Positions 1-8,800 of a stretch of 64,000 nucleotides of DNA are shown in pieces. Under the pieces are notes generated by a model. It saw only the letters and a program-made list of their open reading frames with translations, was not told the DNA's origin and did no database searches. Every line of letters begins with the position of its first letter. Positions within the stretch are counted from its first letter, which is position 1. A program made the position numbers and the translations under genes. Origin of the DNA: JACDAE01 sp963744875 (GTDB lineage Bacteria; Chloroflexota; Ktedonobacteria; Ktedonobacterales; Ktedonobacteraceae); contig CAVUVQ010000001.1 in the NCBI GenBank assembly GCA_963744875.1, forward strand, positions 1-64,000, given 5' to 3'.

Positions 1-131
1 CGCTGATCACCGAGTATGCGTCGACGTACATGCCAGCGAACTCCTCCATGTCTGGGAAGGAGCGACGATAGATCGACACGTGTATCGCCCTCTATGGGTG
101 ATAGCCGAGTAATATTTTCTGATAGTTTCAT
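1..131 (-). CDS. possible partial gene at window edge, unknown
   Basis: On the reverse strand an open frame starts with ATG at 131 and runs off the left edge. The stretch nearest the edge looks more protein-like in a second frame (SIYRRSFPDMEEF, then GMYVDAYSVIS), so the gene may be shifted or the ATG may be wrong. There is no clear ribosome binding site. I do not recognise a family, and no function is proposed. Confidence 0.2.
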   Translation of the reverse strand, partial: MKLSENITRLSPIEGDTRVDLSSLLPRHGGVRWHVRRRILGDQ

Positions 132-149
132 GATACAAATGCCTTTTTA

Positions 150-607
150 TCAATGGTGTGCGTGCGAACCAATCAAAGTAACAATCAGGTAAAGTCCAAG
201 TAGGAAGAGGAAGATCAGGAGGATGGCCCCATAGCAGGTGAGCGACCATGCGCGACGTGTGTTCAATGCCTGGCGCAGTTGTTCTCCCATATCGGGTGGA
301 TCGAGTTGCAATGCGGGAATGAGTTTTCTGCCAGCAGGGCAACATCTCACGAAAAGCACGGGCGTTGGTCATACCTTCTGCCAGGATGATGGTAGTATCA
401 TCATCCATATCCGCCATTAAAATGAATTTGGAAGGGTTGGGATCGCCGGGGATCAGGATCAGGCGCTTGATCTCGTTGAGCGGTACACTCAGTTCCTTGC
501 CTTCCTCCTGTCCAGTAACTACCAGTTCGTCGGTGTAGAGTTGAAGCTCTTTGCCTATGCCAAAGCGTACGACGCTGACCAGGCGATGTCTTGTTATTTC
601 GTTTCAC
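150..607 (-). pseudogene. frameshifted small membrane protein with C-terminal TM helix
   Basis: Two reverse-strand frames join into one sensible protein. The first part reads RFGIGKELQLYTDELVVTG, then VPLNEIKRLILIPGDPNPS and AEGMTNARAFREMLP. The second continues PAGRKLIPALQLDPPDMGE and ends in a hydrophobic helix (YGAILLIFLFLLGLYLIVTLIG). The break lies near 335-345, where a CCC run with one base removed would restore the frame. The start is also out of frame: GTG at 607 fits only with a further shift. The first half, rich in beta strands and carrying a basic/polar loop, resembles PH-like bacterial membrane-associated proteins, but this is only an impression. It is either a decaying gene or a gene with base-call errors. 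Confidence 0.4.
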
Positions 608-1018
608 TCTCGCTATAATCCACACAATCTCTTTATTTGTTCGTAGCAAGCGCGAAGCCATCATGTAGATTATAGCCTGTATGTATAGAGGATTGCCTTT
701 CTTGCGGGGATCCGTTTCCCTACCAGGCATCGTCCATCAGGAACACGATCCTAATAAGAAGGGTAATCCTTATGCATTGCAGTTGAATTATTCGCCGTTC
801 GTGATACAATTCTATACATAAGTAGGCCCATAAATGCTTCTCAAATAGAGTGCAAAGCGAAAAGTCTTGCCAGGAAATGGTTTGCCGTCATTATATTTGT
901 TCATGTAAATAAGTATATTTTCATGAAACAGAGTGATAGAGATGGGACGACAAGGCAGAGCTTTGCCCCTCGTAACTACCCGAGGAGTGGGTCTTTTGCG
1001 CACCAAAAATCGCTGCTT
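608..1018. other. intergenic stretch, nothing recognised
   Basis: No convincing coding frame, RNA gene or repeat was seen. Short open frames here have no protein-like composition. The right end lies upstream of the probable N-terminal segment of the polysaccharide deacetylase. Confidence 0.4.
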
Positions 1019-1254
1019 ATGATAAATTCTCTTGTGATAAGTATTGCGATCATTACTGTTCCGATGCCCATTGTTGTTGTAATGGCTATCAAAATCCAGG
1101 CATCATTCCCAACTGCTACAATCTCTCCAACGCCGATACGACAAGGATACTGACGGCAACTGCAGAACCGAGTCCAACACCGACGCCTCGTCTAACGTCA
1201 ACCCCTGCTCCAATCGGTGCGTTCCCGGCTACTTTCGCTCAGCAACTGGCCGTT

Positions 1255-1908
1255 ATGCAAGCGAAGGGGCGTTATTTTTTACATGGCAATACCCGATTGC
1301 CAGAGATTGCCCTTACGTTTGATGATGGCCCCAATCCGACCTATACGCCTCAGGTGCTGGCTATTTTGCGACAGTATAAGGTCAAAGCAACATTTTTCTG
1401 TGTAGGAAACCTGGTGCAGGCATATCCATATCTTGTCAAGCAGGAATACAACGAGGGGCATACAATTGGAAACCATACGTGGGGGCATCCAAATATGCCA
1501 TCTCTCTCGATTGCCAGTATTATCTGGCAAATGACTGCTGCGGGAGATGCGATTCAGCGAGCTATCGGTACACGGCCCAATTTGTTTCGTCCGCCTTATG
1601 GAGCGGTCAATAGTGCTGTGTTGACATATGTCAATTATTTTGCGTTAACGGTGATCCAGTGGAATGTTGACCCGCGTGATTGGTCGCGGCCTGGTGTAGA
1701 TGTGATCTACGCGCGTGTACTGGCTCAAACGAGCGCTGGTTCTATTATTCTTTTGCACGATGGTGGTGGAGATCGTACGCAGACCATTGCAGCGTTGCCG
1801 ATGATCATTGAATGGTTCCAGAGCCATGGTTTTCATTTTGTGACGATCCCACGATTAGTGCATGACGCCCATCTGGTACCTGGTGTACATGTAGCTGCAT
1901 CTTCATGA
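1255..1908 (+). CDS. polysaccharide deacetylase (NodB homology domain)
   Basis: This is a carbohydrate esterase family 4 enzyme that would remove acetyl groups from cell-wall or extracellular N-acetylglucosamine polymers. The NodB core is complete: TFDDGPNP (catalytic Asp and first metal Asp) near residue 22, HTIGNHTWGHP (metal His pair), RPPYGA, a DPRDW segment and the C-terminal LLHDGGG. ATG 1255 is the first usable start in this frame, but the frame stays open upstream and encodes a Pro/Thr linker (AEPSPTPTPRLTSTPAPIG). In the neighbouring frame, ATG 1019 starts a hydrophobic segment (SLVISIAIITVPMPIVVVMA) leading into TATISPTP. The native protein therefore probably began at 1019 with a signal or anchor helix and the same linker, and a frameshift near 1125-1153 separates the two halves. 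Secretion depends on that N-terminus. Confidence 0.8.
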   Translation: MQAKGRYFLHGNTRLPEIALTFDDGPNPTYTPQVLAILRQYKVKATFFCVGNLVQAYPYLVKQEYNEGHTIGNHTWGHPNMPSLSIASIIWQMTAAGDAIQRAIGTRPNLFRPPYGAVNSAVLTYVNYFALTVIQWNVDPRDWSRPGVDVIYARVLAQTSAGSIILLHDGGGDRTQTIAALPMIIEWFQSHGFHFVTIPRLVHDAHLVPGVHVAASS

Positions 1909-2017
1909 GGGTAGTGGGAATGTTGCAATAGAGAATTCTGGTATTGTACTCATCGCAAGAGATTCCTCTTTGAGATGGGTGTATCAAGACATTTCTTCTT
2001 AGCAAAAAGTACTTTCC

Positions 2018-2046
2018 TTGACAGCAGGTAGTTATAAACCTTACAA
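2018..2046 (+). promoter_or_regulatory. sigma-70-type promoter for the receiver protein gene
   Basis: TTGACA at 2018-2023, a 17-bp spacer and TTACAA at 2041-2046 lie 40 bp upstream of the start at 2086. This is seen directly in the sequence; activity is inferred. Confidence 0.6.
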
Positions 2047-2085
2047 TTTGGATGGAGAATACAGAAGTAAGGATTGTTAAATTCT

Positions 2086-2493
2086 ATGGCGCAAGTTGGT
2101 TTGCTTGAGGATAATATGCGTATTGCAAGGCTTTGTGCGACGATGCTGCAATATGCTGGTCATGACGTGACGATTTATGAGCATCCACGCGAATGCTTGC
2201 GTGCATTGGTGACCTCAAATGATTATAGTCGGCAGCTTTATCGGCCTACTCTGCCTGTGGATCTATTGATGTTGGATCTTCACTTGCCTGATATTGGTGG
2301 CATGGACGTTCTGCGCTATTTGCGTGCGCATCCACATACAAAAGCGTTGCCTCTCATTTTCTGTACTGCCGCCCCTCCTTCTGAAGTTGCGCAGGCGCTA
2401 CGGATTGCGCCGGAAGCTAGCTTCATCGAAAAACCATTCACCTTTCAGGAATTGATTTCTACGGTGGCTGATACGTTAAAAGCGTTTGCGTGA
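2086..2493 (+). CDS. single-domain response regulator receiver protein
   Basis: This 135-residue protein is a CheY-type receiver domain with no output domain. It begins VGLLEDN (acidic pocket), carries the phosphoacceptor Asp in LLMLDLHLPDIGGMD, the Thr/Ser position in FCTAAPP and the conserved Lys in SFIEKPF. It would act in the cytoplasm, accepting phosphate from a histidine kinase and passing the signal by protein contact. ATG 2086 is preferred over an in-frame TTG at 2074 because the purine-rich AAGTAAGG lies at a workable distance only from 2086. A good promoter precedes it and a strong terminator follows, so it is probably a monocistronic unit. No kinase gene is adjacent, so its partner cannot be named. 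Confidence 0.85.
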   Translation: MAQVGLLEDNMRIARLCATMLQYAGHDVTIYEHPRECLRALVTSNDYSRQLYRPTLPVDLLMLDLHLPDIGGMDVLRYLRAHPHTKALPLIFCTAAPPSEVAQALRIAPEASFIEKPFTFQELISTVADTLKAFA

Positions 2494-2515
2494 TTGGTTT
2501 CAGGATCGCCTACAA

Positions 2516-2557
2516 AAAAATGCGGGTATCGGCTGCAAGGCCGATACCCGCATTTTT
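2516..2557. terminator. bidirectional rho-independent terminator
   Basis: A 14-bp GC-rich stem (left arm ends at 2533, right arm starts at 2540, loop of 6) is flanked by A7 on the left and T5 on the right. It can therefore terminate both the receiver gene from the left and the ABC operon from the right. It sits between convergent genes. Confidence 0.85.
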
Positions 2558-2570
2558 AGCGAGGGGAATA

Positions 2571-3623
2571 TTAGCTGGCGTTATTGACAAACTCGTTGGT
2601 GTAGGTTGTACTGAGATCGATGCTTTTGCTTTGTGGGACGAGATTGCTCTGATGTTCAATGTTGAGCACTGATTCTGGGGCAGTGGCGGGCATCGCTCCA
2701 TCTGGGCTGAAGATGGATAGCTGATTTTGCAGCGCCGTGATATACAGAGCTTTATTGCCAGCGTAGTAATCGGGCGGCATTTTATTGGCGATTTCGGTTG
2801 CCGTATGAGTATGCATCCACTTCAGCGTTTTGACATACGCATTCACCAGTTTTTGAACGACGGCTTTATGGCTATTGACGTAGCTGTTGTTCATAAAGAG
2901 GCAGATGAAGGGGTAGGCTCCGCCAAGGGCCGTCTGGGTTGACTCTGGTGTGCGCAGGTCGACCAGAACTTTGCCTACACCGGTTGACAGGATACGCGAG
3001 ATGGTTGGCTCTGTGGTCATACCGGCATCGATTTTACCCTGTTGCAGTGCAGCGATAAAGGTATCGCCAGCCCCTACTGGTATGAAGTGAACTTTGTCTG
3101 CTGTGATGCCAGCATTATGCAGTAATGCGGTGGTCAGGGTTTGTGTGCCTGAGCCAAGCTCGGTGACGCCCAGGTTTTTGCCCACAAGATCTTTGACGGA
3201 GTGAATCTGGCTTGCTACTTTAGCGGAAACAATTTCGGCCTCACCAGGTGCAACGTTCAAGAGAACCACAGACTGCATTTGCTTGCCAGCCGCTTGCAAC
3301 TCGATGGTGTGATTGTACGATCCCGAGCCTGCATCTACCTGACCTGCCAGTACCTCATTCTCGGATGATTGTCCTGATGCCTCATCGATTAATGTTACGT
3401 CGAGGCCTTCCTGGGAGAAGTAGCCAAGTTGTGCAGTGAGTTCATTTGGCAAATAAATCTGTTTGCTTAATCCACCTACCATGATTGAAAGATGTGTTGT
3501 TCCGCTACTACTACTATTGCTGCCAGTGCTGGTACCGGTGGTGCCACATGCACTGAGCAGAAGAACGAAGATGATGCCTGGTATCAAGGCAAACTTTTGC
3601 CTCTGTTGGCTCCATGAGTTCAT
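2571..3623 (-). CDS. NitT/TauT-family ABC transporter substrate-binding lipoprotein
   Basis: This 350-residue secreted lipoprotein is the solute receptor of an uptake ABC transporter. The N-terminus is a lipoprotein signal peptide (FVLLLSACG, with Cys as the lipidation site) followed by a Ser/Thr/Gly-rich tether. The mature part has the NMT1/SsuA fold: GGLSKQIYLPNELTAQLGYF near the start, then GSGSYNHTIELQAAGK and LGVTELGSGTQTLTTALL. The family binds nitrate, sulfonates, taurine or thiamine precursors; the sequence alone does not identify the ligand. The start has a good SD (GAGGAG, 8 bp upstream). It is the last gene of a leftward operon after the permease, separated by about 210 bp, so it may have its own promoter or a processed leader to raise its level. 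Confidence 0.85.
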   Translation of the reverse strand: MNSWSQQRQKFALIPGIIFVLLLSACGTTGTSTGSNSSSSGTTHLSIMVGGLSKQIYLPNELTAQLGYFSQEGLDVTLIDEASGQSSENEVLAGQVDAGSGSYNHTIELQAAGKQMQSVVLLNVAPGEAEIVSAKVASQIHSVKDLVGKNLGVTELGSGTQTLTTALLHNAGITADKVHFIPVGAGDTFIAALQQGKIDAGMTTEPTISRILSTGVGKVLVDLRTPESTQTALGGAYPFICLFMNNSYVNSHKAVVQKLVNAYVKTLKWMHTHTATEIANKMPPDYYAGNKALYITALQNQLSIFSPDGAMPATAPESVLNIEHQSNLVPQSKSIDLSTTYTNEFVNNAS

Positions 3624-3836
3624 AGATTATCTCCTCTTTGTTTTTGATCACGTCCGTGACAGATGAAATGCGCTAAAAGATTCTGTTGATGCGTGGGCGA
3701 TTTTCTTGCGAAACATGTCATATTCCTTTTTTGCCGTTTCCTCCTTCCTCTCGCGTCGATGTCCGGTCGAAAGGTAATCATGAGAGGGGCATGAGTACAC
3801 TAGATGCATGCCAGCTCGTTTTGTCATGTCTAAATG

Positions 3837-4709
3837 CTAGATAGTCACATCGGTAACTGGATTGGGTCGCCATTTGAGTAGGCGGTGTTCGAGTGCGGTG
3901 ATAAGGAACTCTGAGATCAATGCCACTGCTGCCAGGATCACTATCGCTGCGAAGACGCCATTGGGGTTAAAGTTGGCTCCCGCTATCTGGATCAGCAGGC
4001 CAATGCCCTGGATGCCGCCGATAAACTCCCCTACTACCGCACCAACCAGTGCAAAGCTGAAGCTGGTATGCAGGCTGGCGAAGATCCACGTCAGCGCGGA
4101 AGGAATGATTACTGATGTGGTGATACGTCGCTGGCTGGCTCCTAGAATGCGTGCGTTGGCGAGCAGGTTACGATCAACTTCACGCACACCCTGAAAGGCG
4201 TTGAAAAAGACGATAAAGAAGACCAGCACGACTGCCAGTGCAACCTTTGATTGAATCCCCAGACCCAGTCCGATGGCGAAAAGAGGTGCGAGGGTAACGC
4301 GTGGAATCGCATTCGCTGTTTTGACATAGGGTCCCAATATGTCGGCAAGGAAATGATTGCTTCCAAGCACGACACCAAAGATGATCCCAAGCACGACACC
4401 GATTACGAAGCCGATAATGGCCTCCTCTAAAGTGACGAGGATTTGCACCCACAATGGACCAAGCGCCGTTCCCTGGGTTACCCATGTGACTATCTGTTGC
4501 CAGATGCCAGAGGGGCGACCCCAAAAGAAGGGATCGATGACACCAATACGTGTACCGAGCTCCCAACCACCGAGGATCACGACCAGGAGCAAGATGCGCA
4601 GAGTGTTGACTAAGATGCTGCGCCGACGGCGGGCCGCACTGGGTGATATTTTTCCTGGTTCCTCGGGGGTGATGATGGTTTCTTTAGACTCGTTGCTTAT
4701 TGCGCTCAT
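3837..4709 (-). CDS. NitT/TauT-family ABC transporter permease
   Basis: This 290-residue inner-membrane subunit of an importer has a polar N-terminal tail of about 30 residues, then about six hydrophobic segments (first at LRILLLVVILGGWELG). The binding-protein-dependent permease signature sits in the cytoplasmic coupling loop (EVDRNLLANARILGASQ, near residue 180). The C-terminal FVGEFIGGIQGIGLLI-type region is typical of SsuC/TauC-like permeases. It would pair with the ATPase encoded just upstream, whose coding region it overlaps by 26 bp, which implies translational coupling. The function follows from the family and the three-gene operon. The substrate is unknown. Confidence 0.88.
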   Translation of the reverse strand: MSAISNESKETIITPEEPGKISPSAARRRRSILVNTLRILLLVVILGGWELGTRIGVIDPFFWGRPSGIWQQIVTWVTQGTALGPLWVQILVTLEEAIIGFVIGVVLGIIFGVVLGSNHFLADILGPYVKTANAIPRVTLAPLFAIGLGLGIQSKVALAVVLVFFIVFFNAFQGVREVDRNLLANARILGASQRRITTSVIIPSALTWIFASLHTSFSFALVGAVVGEFIGGIQGIGLLIQIAGANFNPNGVFAAIVILAAVALISEFLITALEHRLLKWRPNPVTDVTI

Positions 4710-5544
4710 AGCTAATCAATACCTCGTTGCGAAGATCTTCCCAGATTTCATGATACAGTTGTACAAAACGCGGATCGAAACAAATCTCGGTCACATTACG
4801 CGGACGTGGCAGATCGATGGTATAGATACCCTTGACGGTGCCGGGGCCGGATGTGAGGACGCATACGCGGTCAGCCAGGGAGATGGCCTCTTCAAGATCG
4901 TGAGTGACGAAGATCACGGAGGCCGAGATGGACGACCACATATTCAGCAACTCGTCTTCCATCATGGTGCGTGTCTGTACATCGAGAGCGCTGAATGGTT
5001 CATCCATGAGCAGGATCTGTGGTTCGTTGATAAACGTCTGGGCCAACGCTACACGCTTGCGCATACCGCCAGAGAGTTGATGTGGATAGTGGTTCTCGAA
5101 GCCAGAGAGTCCAACACGGGCAATCCAATCGCGAGCATGCTCGTATGCTTCGGCTTTGCGCTGACCACGGAAGAGCGGGCCAGTGGCAACATTGTTGAGC
5201 ACATTTTTCCAGGGAAAGACTGCGTCCGCCTGGAACACATAGCCAACGTGCGGATCAATCCCCTGTACGGGTTTACCCATCACCTGTACTGAACCTTCAC
5301 TTGCTCGCTCCAGCCCAGAGATAAGACTCAGTGTGGTGGATTTGCCGCAGCCTGTAGGTCCAACCACGGCGACAAACTCGCCAGGGGTGACCGCCAGATT
5401 GATGTCACGAATCGCGGTGTACGCCTGGCCTGTGGGTGTCAGGAAGCGCTTGGTGGCATTGCGTAGTTCGATGGCGTAGGTGCTCTGGTCGGAAGCATCC
5501 TGGATGCCGGATGATACATCTTTGATAGGCAGAGAGTTGTTCAC
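4684..5544 (-). CDS. NitT/TauT-family ABC transporter ATP-binding protein
   Basis: This 286-residue cytoplasmic ATPase energises the importer formed with the next two genes. Walker A is GPTGCGKS, the Q-loop lies in YVFQADAVFPW, the ABC signature is LSGGMRKRVALAQ, Walker B is ILLMDEPFSALD and the switch His is in FVTHDLEEAI. The start is GTG with AAAGGAGT just upstream. The N-terminal 25 residues are an extra tail before the domain. It is the first gene of the leftward operon. The region upstream is shared with the divergent sensor kinase gene and holds mirrored 11-bp-spaced half-sites, so operon expression is probably controlled there. Confidence 0.9.
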   Translation of the reverse strand: MNNSLPIKDVSSGIQDASDQSTYAIELRNATKRFLTPTGQAYTAIRDINLAVTPGEFVAVVGPTGCGKSTTLSLISGLERASEGSVQVMGKPVQGIDPHVGYVFQADAVFPWKNVLNNVATGPLFRGQRKAEAYEHARDWIARVGLSGFENHYPHQLSGGMRKRVALAQTFINEPQILLMDEPFSALDVQTRTMMEDELLNMWSSISASVIFVTHDLEEAISLADRVCVLTSGPGTVKGIYTIDLPRPRNVTEICFDPRFVQLYHEIWEDLRNEVLISYERNKQRV

Positions 5545-5682
5545 AAGACTCCTTTCATGGATGGTGCTTCTGTCCCCATTTTATTATGTACGCATTGCAA
5601 GTTATTACTGGTAAATAAGCTGTATCAGGGATACGGTGAAGTCGTACCGTAACTGGTTTCTGCTAGAAGTGTAGCCGCAGAG

Positions 5683-5867
5683 GCGTAAACGGTGTATAAA
5701 TGGGCTACCCTCTGACATAAATAAAACATAAATGTTTGTGGGGTGGGAGGATCATGTTGATGAAGTGTGGATGTGGTAGAACTACTATGGGCCTCTGGTA
5801 AACAATGATATAAGGCGTTTACGTTTTATTTATGCCAGGAGACCACATGTTTATAGACCGTTTACGC
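5683..5867. promoter_or_regulatory. array of four mirrored sites between divergent ABC operon and two-component genes
   Basis: Four sites of about 20 bp each consist of two half-sites of type RTAAAYR spaced 11 bp apart. Site A is 5683-5702 (GCGTAAACGGTGTATAAATG). Site B is 5715-5734 and contains the perfect direct repeat ACATAAAT with 11-bp period. Site C is 5814-5836 and site A' is 5849-5867; both are in reverse orientation. A and A' form an inverted repeat matching in 17 of 18 positions. B and C match in 17 of 19. Direct half-sites at one helical turn are the hallmark of OmpR/PhoB-family binding, and such a regulator is encoded at 8801-9529. No other feature was seen in the remainder of the 5545-6040 gap. 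Confidence 0.6.
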
Positions 5868-6040
5868 TCTTGCAACTACACTCTTATTATATAAAGTTCC
5901 CAGGAACAGAGTGGTATACTTGGATGTGTATTATTTCTCCAATGTGGGATGTAATTTATATATCTGAATATATGGTTCCATGGACAACATGTAGCCACCC
6001 GGACGTTGTAAACGTGGCCCTTACAGAGGAGTACTGGCCT

Positions 6041-8776
6041 ATGCTGCATTTCATACGTCGATCACTCCTGATCCAACTGTTGAGCGTGTATCTGCTTTTT
6101 GTGGTCGTTGTATTGCTTGGTGGAGTGGGGGTTAATGCGGTGGTTGAGCAGAAGTTGCGCAATGACGTTCAGGCATCAGATCGGGCACTGGCGCAGGAGA
6201 TTGCGCTTCAGACCAACATTCAGATGACCGATACCGAGAATTCGCTTGTTGTGTTGGGCAGACTCGCCCAGCAGGCCGAGACTCCCACCGCGATGGCGAA
6301 TACCTTCCAGATTTTCCAGGCCGCTCGCAGCGACGTAGATCAGGTTTATTGGCTTGATCCAGTGGGCATTGTGCGTATCTCCTGTCCCCCATTGCCGCAG
6401 AGGTGTAATGTTACATCGGGTTTGGAAGGCGTAGGATCGGAATTTGCTCCTCCCACTGTGGTACAGCAGGCTCTTGTATCCACCAGTCCGGTCTTCGAGG
6501 TTGGCATTGCTGTTGAGACGACCCGCGATTTAGGGGTCATCATTGCTGAACCTGTGCGAACTCCCAATGGTCAATTGATTGGTATCGTAGCAGCCAGTAT
6601 CTCGCTGAAGGAACTCAGCAATCCTTTGACGAAGGTGATACAGGCGCAGCAGACCCGAAATCGGCATCTTATGATCAGTGTTATTGACAGTCAGGGCTGG
6701 CTTATAGCGACGCCTGATGATAAGCGGATTTTATATACGGTCCTGGATGAATTGCCAGGTGCGGATCAGGCGCTACACAATCATACAACCTCCAGTCTGG
6801 GTCCGGGGCCTGATGGACAGGACTGGCTTTTCAGCGCTGTTCCTGTTCCAGATGTCCATTGGGCAGTTGTCGTGCAGAGACCTGCTGCTGAGGCTTTGAG
6901 CGTCGTCATACAATTCCAATTCTGGCTCCTGACAGCGGCACTCCTCTTTGCCATTGGTGGCCTTTTGTTCTGGTTTATCTTGCTCTTTCGGGTCATTCGC
7001 CCGCTCCACACGCTCGCCATTGAGCACCGGATGCTACCAGATTTTGAGCAATCAATCTCAGAAGAGGCGATTGCCCTTGCCGAGCGCTTCGACGAGGTGG
7101 GTCGTCTGGCACAGTCGCTCATACGTCTGGAGCGTGATGGGTTGGAAAAGCTCGGTGAGTTGCGCACATTACTTGAAACATCGAATGTCGTCGTTGGATC
7201 GCTAGATCCGCATGCCGTCGTAGGAAAGATTATACGCGAGGTGCGGCGGCTGGTAGACGTTCAGGCGGCAGCAGTGCTTTTGCCAGATGAGCATGGTGTG
7301 CTGCGTGTATTGGAAAGTTCTGGTCATACGAAACGTTACAATTATGCGCTGTCACTCTCTCCTGAAAATGTGAGTTCGGCGGCGGTATCGGCGATGCGCG
7401 AGGGGAAACCCGTGCAAAAGCTGCTCAGTGCTAAACAGCCTGTGGCCTCGTTCTCTTACGATGAAGGCTTCCGTTCGGTACTGGCGATTCCCATCATCAG
7501 TCAACATGCGGGCGGCGTCATTCTGCTGGTGCATCGTACCGCGTCCCAGCTTTTTAAGCAGAGCGAGATTGATCTGCTGCTGACATTCGCCAACTATGCC
7601 ACCCTGGCCTGGGAACATGCTGTGCTCTACGAACGGAGTGATGAGCGATTGCATGAGGTGGCACGCGAAAACGAACGCTTATACCAGCAGGCTTCAGGCG
7701 AGAAGCAGAAGCTGGCCGCGATTATGGGGAGCATGAGCGATGGCCTGGTGCTGTCGGGCAGCGACGGAATGGTGTTGTATGCCAACCTGGGAGCAAGCAT
7801 GATTATGGGCCTTCCCAGTGAGGTATTGGAGCACCGTCCAATCCATGTGCTCTATGATGTCCTGTGCAAGGCGGCGGTGAATCCTGCTGAGTGCGAGCGT
7901 ACTCTGGCGCTGGTTGAGTCGGCTCAAGCGACAGAAGTGGTTGTGGAGATCAGGCGCGAAGATCGGCGGCGTGCTATTCATATGCGCCTGTTTGATGTAG
8001 GTGATGAGTCAGGGCATGCCGTTGGGCGTGGTCTGCTCCTGCGTGATATCACCCGTGAGCGTGAGCTTGATGAGTTCAAGACGACTTTGCTGGCGGCGGT
8101 TGGACATGAGTTGCGCACACCATTGGCGGCAATCAAGGGTCATGCCTCGACGTTGCTTCAGGAAGACGTGACCTGGTCTGCGGCGGATCAGCGTCATTTC
8201 CTGCAGACCATCAGTGGTGAGGCTGATCGGCTGGCGCAGCTCGTTAGTAATCTGCTTGATCTTTCGCGTCAGGAAGCCGGGCTACTGCACCTCAATCGCG
8301 TTCCTGCCAGGATCCAGGATCTTGTAGTTCAAACAGTTGAGAGGCTGAGGCATCCGAATGCAGTAATGTCTCTGCATATCCCTGATGACTTGCCTCTTGT
8401 CAACGTGGATCGGGCACGCATAGAGGTCGTGCTGCACAATCTAGTCGCCAATGCGTTGATCTATGGCGAAGGTGAAGTTCATATCAGTGCTGAGAGGAGG
8501 GAGGATGGAATTGTCGTATCAGTTATGGATAATGGACCTGGCATTACTCCCGATGAACTACCGCATGTATTCGAGCGGTTCTACCGGGCACGTCATGGCT
8601 ACCAACAACATTCTGGTGGGACTGGCCTTGGGCTGACAATCTGTAAAGCCTTTATTGAAGCTCATGGAAGTAAGATCTGGGCGGAGAGCAGTGGGCGAGG
8701 TGCCATAATCTCGTTCTCGCTACCGTTCGTTTCACCTCTAGTGACTGCGATGCCGACTAATACAATGGCACTATAA
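6041..8776 (+). CDS. membrane sensor histidine kinase (Cache-HAMP-GAF-PAS)
   Basis: This 911-residue transmembrane kinase has TM1 at about residues 9-30 (LLSVYLLFVVVVLLGGVGV) and an extracytoplasmic Cache-like region to about 285. TM2 (FWLLTAALLFAIGGLLFWFILLF) and a HAMP-like linker follow, then a GAF domain (from about 380), a PAS domain (IMGSMSDGLVLSGSDGMVL), HisKA and HATPase. The phosphorylated His is residue 689 in GHELRTPLAAIKGH. The N-box is NLVANALIYGEG, and the G-boxes are DNGPGI and GGTGLGLTI. ATG 6041 is chosen because AGAGGAG lies 9 bp upstream; the open frame before it codes for an unlikely sequence. The next gene, 24 bp downstream, is its probable response regulator. The extracellular ligand is unknown. 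Confidence 0.9.
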   Translation: MLHFIRRSLLIQLLSVYLLFVVVVLLGGVGVNAVVEQKLRNDVQASDRALAQEIALQTNIQMTDTENSLVVLGRLAQQAETPTAMANTFQIFQAARSDVDQVYWLDPVGIVRISCPPLPQRCNVTSGLEGVGSEFAPPTVVQQALVSTSPVFEVGIAVETTRDLGVIIAEPVRTPNGQLIGIVAASISLKELSNPLTKVIQAQQTRNRHLMISVIDSQGWLIATPDDKRILYTVLDELPGADQALHNHTTSSLGPGPDGQDWLFSAVPVPDVHWAVVVQRPAAEALSVVIQFQFWLLTAALLFAIGGLLFWFILLFRVIRPLHTLAIEHRMLPDFEQSISEEAIALAERFDEVGRLAQSLIRLERDGLEKLGELRTLLETSNVVVGSLDPHAVVGKIIREVRRLVDVQAAAVLLPDEHGVLRVLESSGHTKRYNYALSLSPENVSSAAVSAMREGKPVQKLLSAKQPVASFSYDEGFRSVLAIPIISQHAGGVILLVHRTASQLFKQSEIDLLLTFANYATLAWEHAVLYERSDERLHEVARENERLYQQASGEKQKLAAIMGSMSDGLVLSGSDGMVLYANLGASMIMGLPSEVLEHRPIHVLYDVLCKAAVNPAECERTLALVESAQATEVVVEIRREDRRRAIHMRLFDVGDESGHAVGRGLLLRDITRERELDEFKTTLLAAVGHELRTPLAAIKGHASTLLQEDVTWSAADQRHFLQTISGEADRLAQLVSNLLDLSRQEAGLLHLNRVPARIQDLVVQTVERLRHPNAVMSLHIPDDLPLVNVDRARIEVVLHNLVANALIYGEGEVHISAERREDGIVVSVMDNGPGITPDELPHVFERFYRARHGYQQHSGGTGLGLTICKAFIEAHGSKIWAESSGRGAIISFSLPFVSPLVTAMPTNTMAL

Positions 8777-8800
8777 CTCTCGTGAGAGGAATGGAGATGG

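Noticed and set aside
2516..2557. The stem-loop as a possible CRISPR-like or mobile repeat
   Set aside because: A single GC-rich stem with A and T tracts between convergent genes is fully explained as a bidirectional terminator.
4357..5292. Long open frame on the plus strand antisense to the NitT/TauT permease and ATPase genes
   Set aside because: It lies wholly opposite two conserved, motif-complete genes and its product has no recognisable domain or membrane pattern.
5545..5680. Possible riboswitch (thiamine type) before the NitT/TauT-family operon
   Set aside because: The conserved TPP-box elements were looked for on the leader strand and not found.
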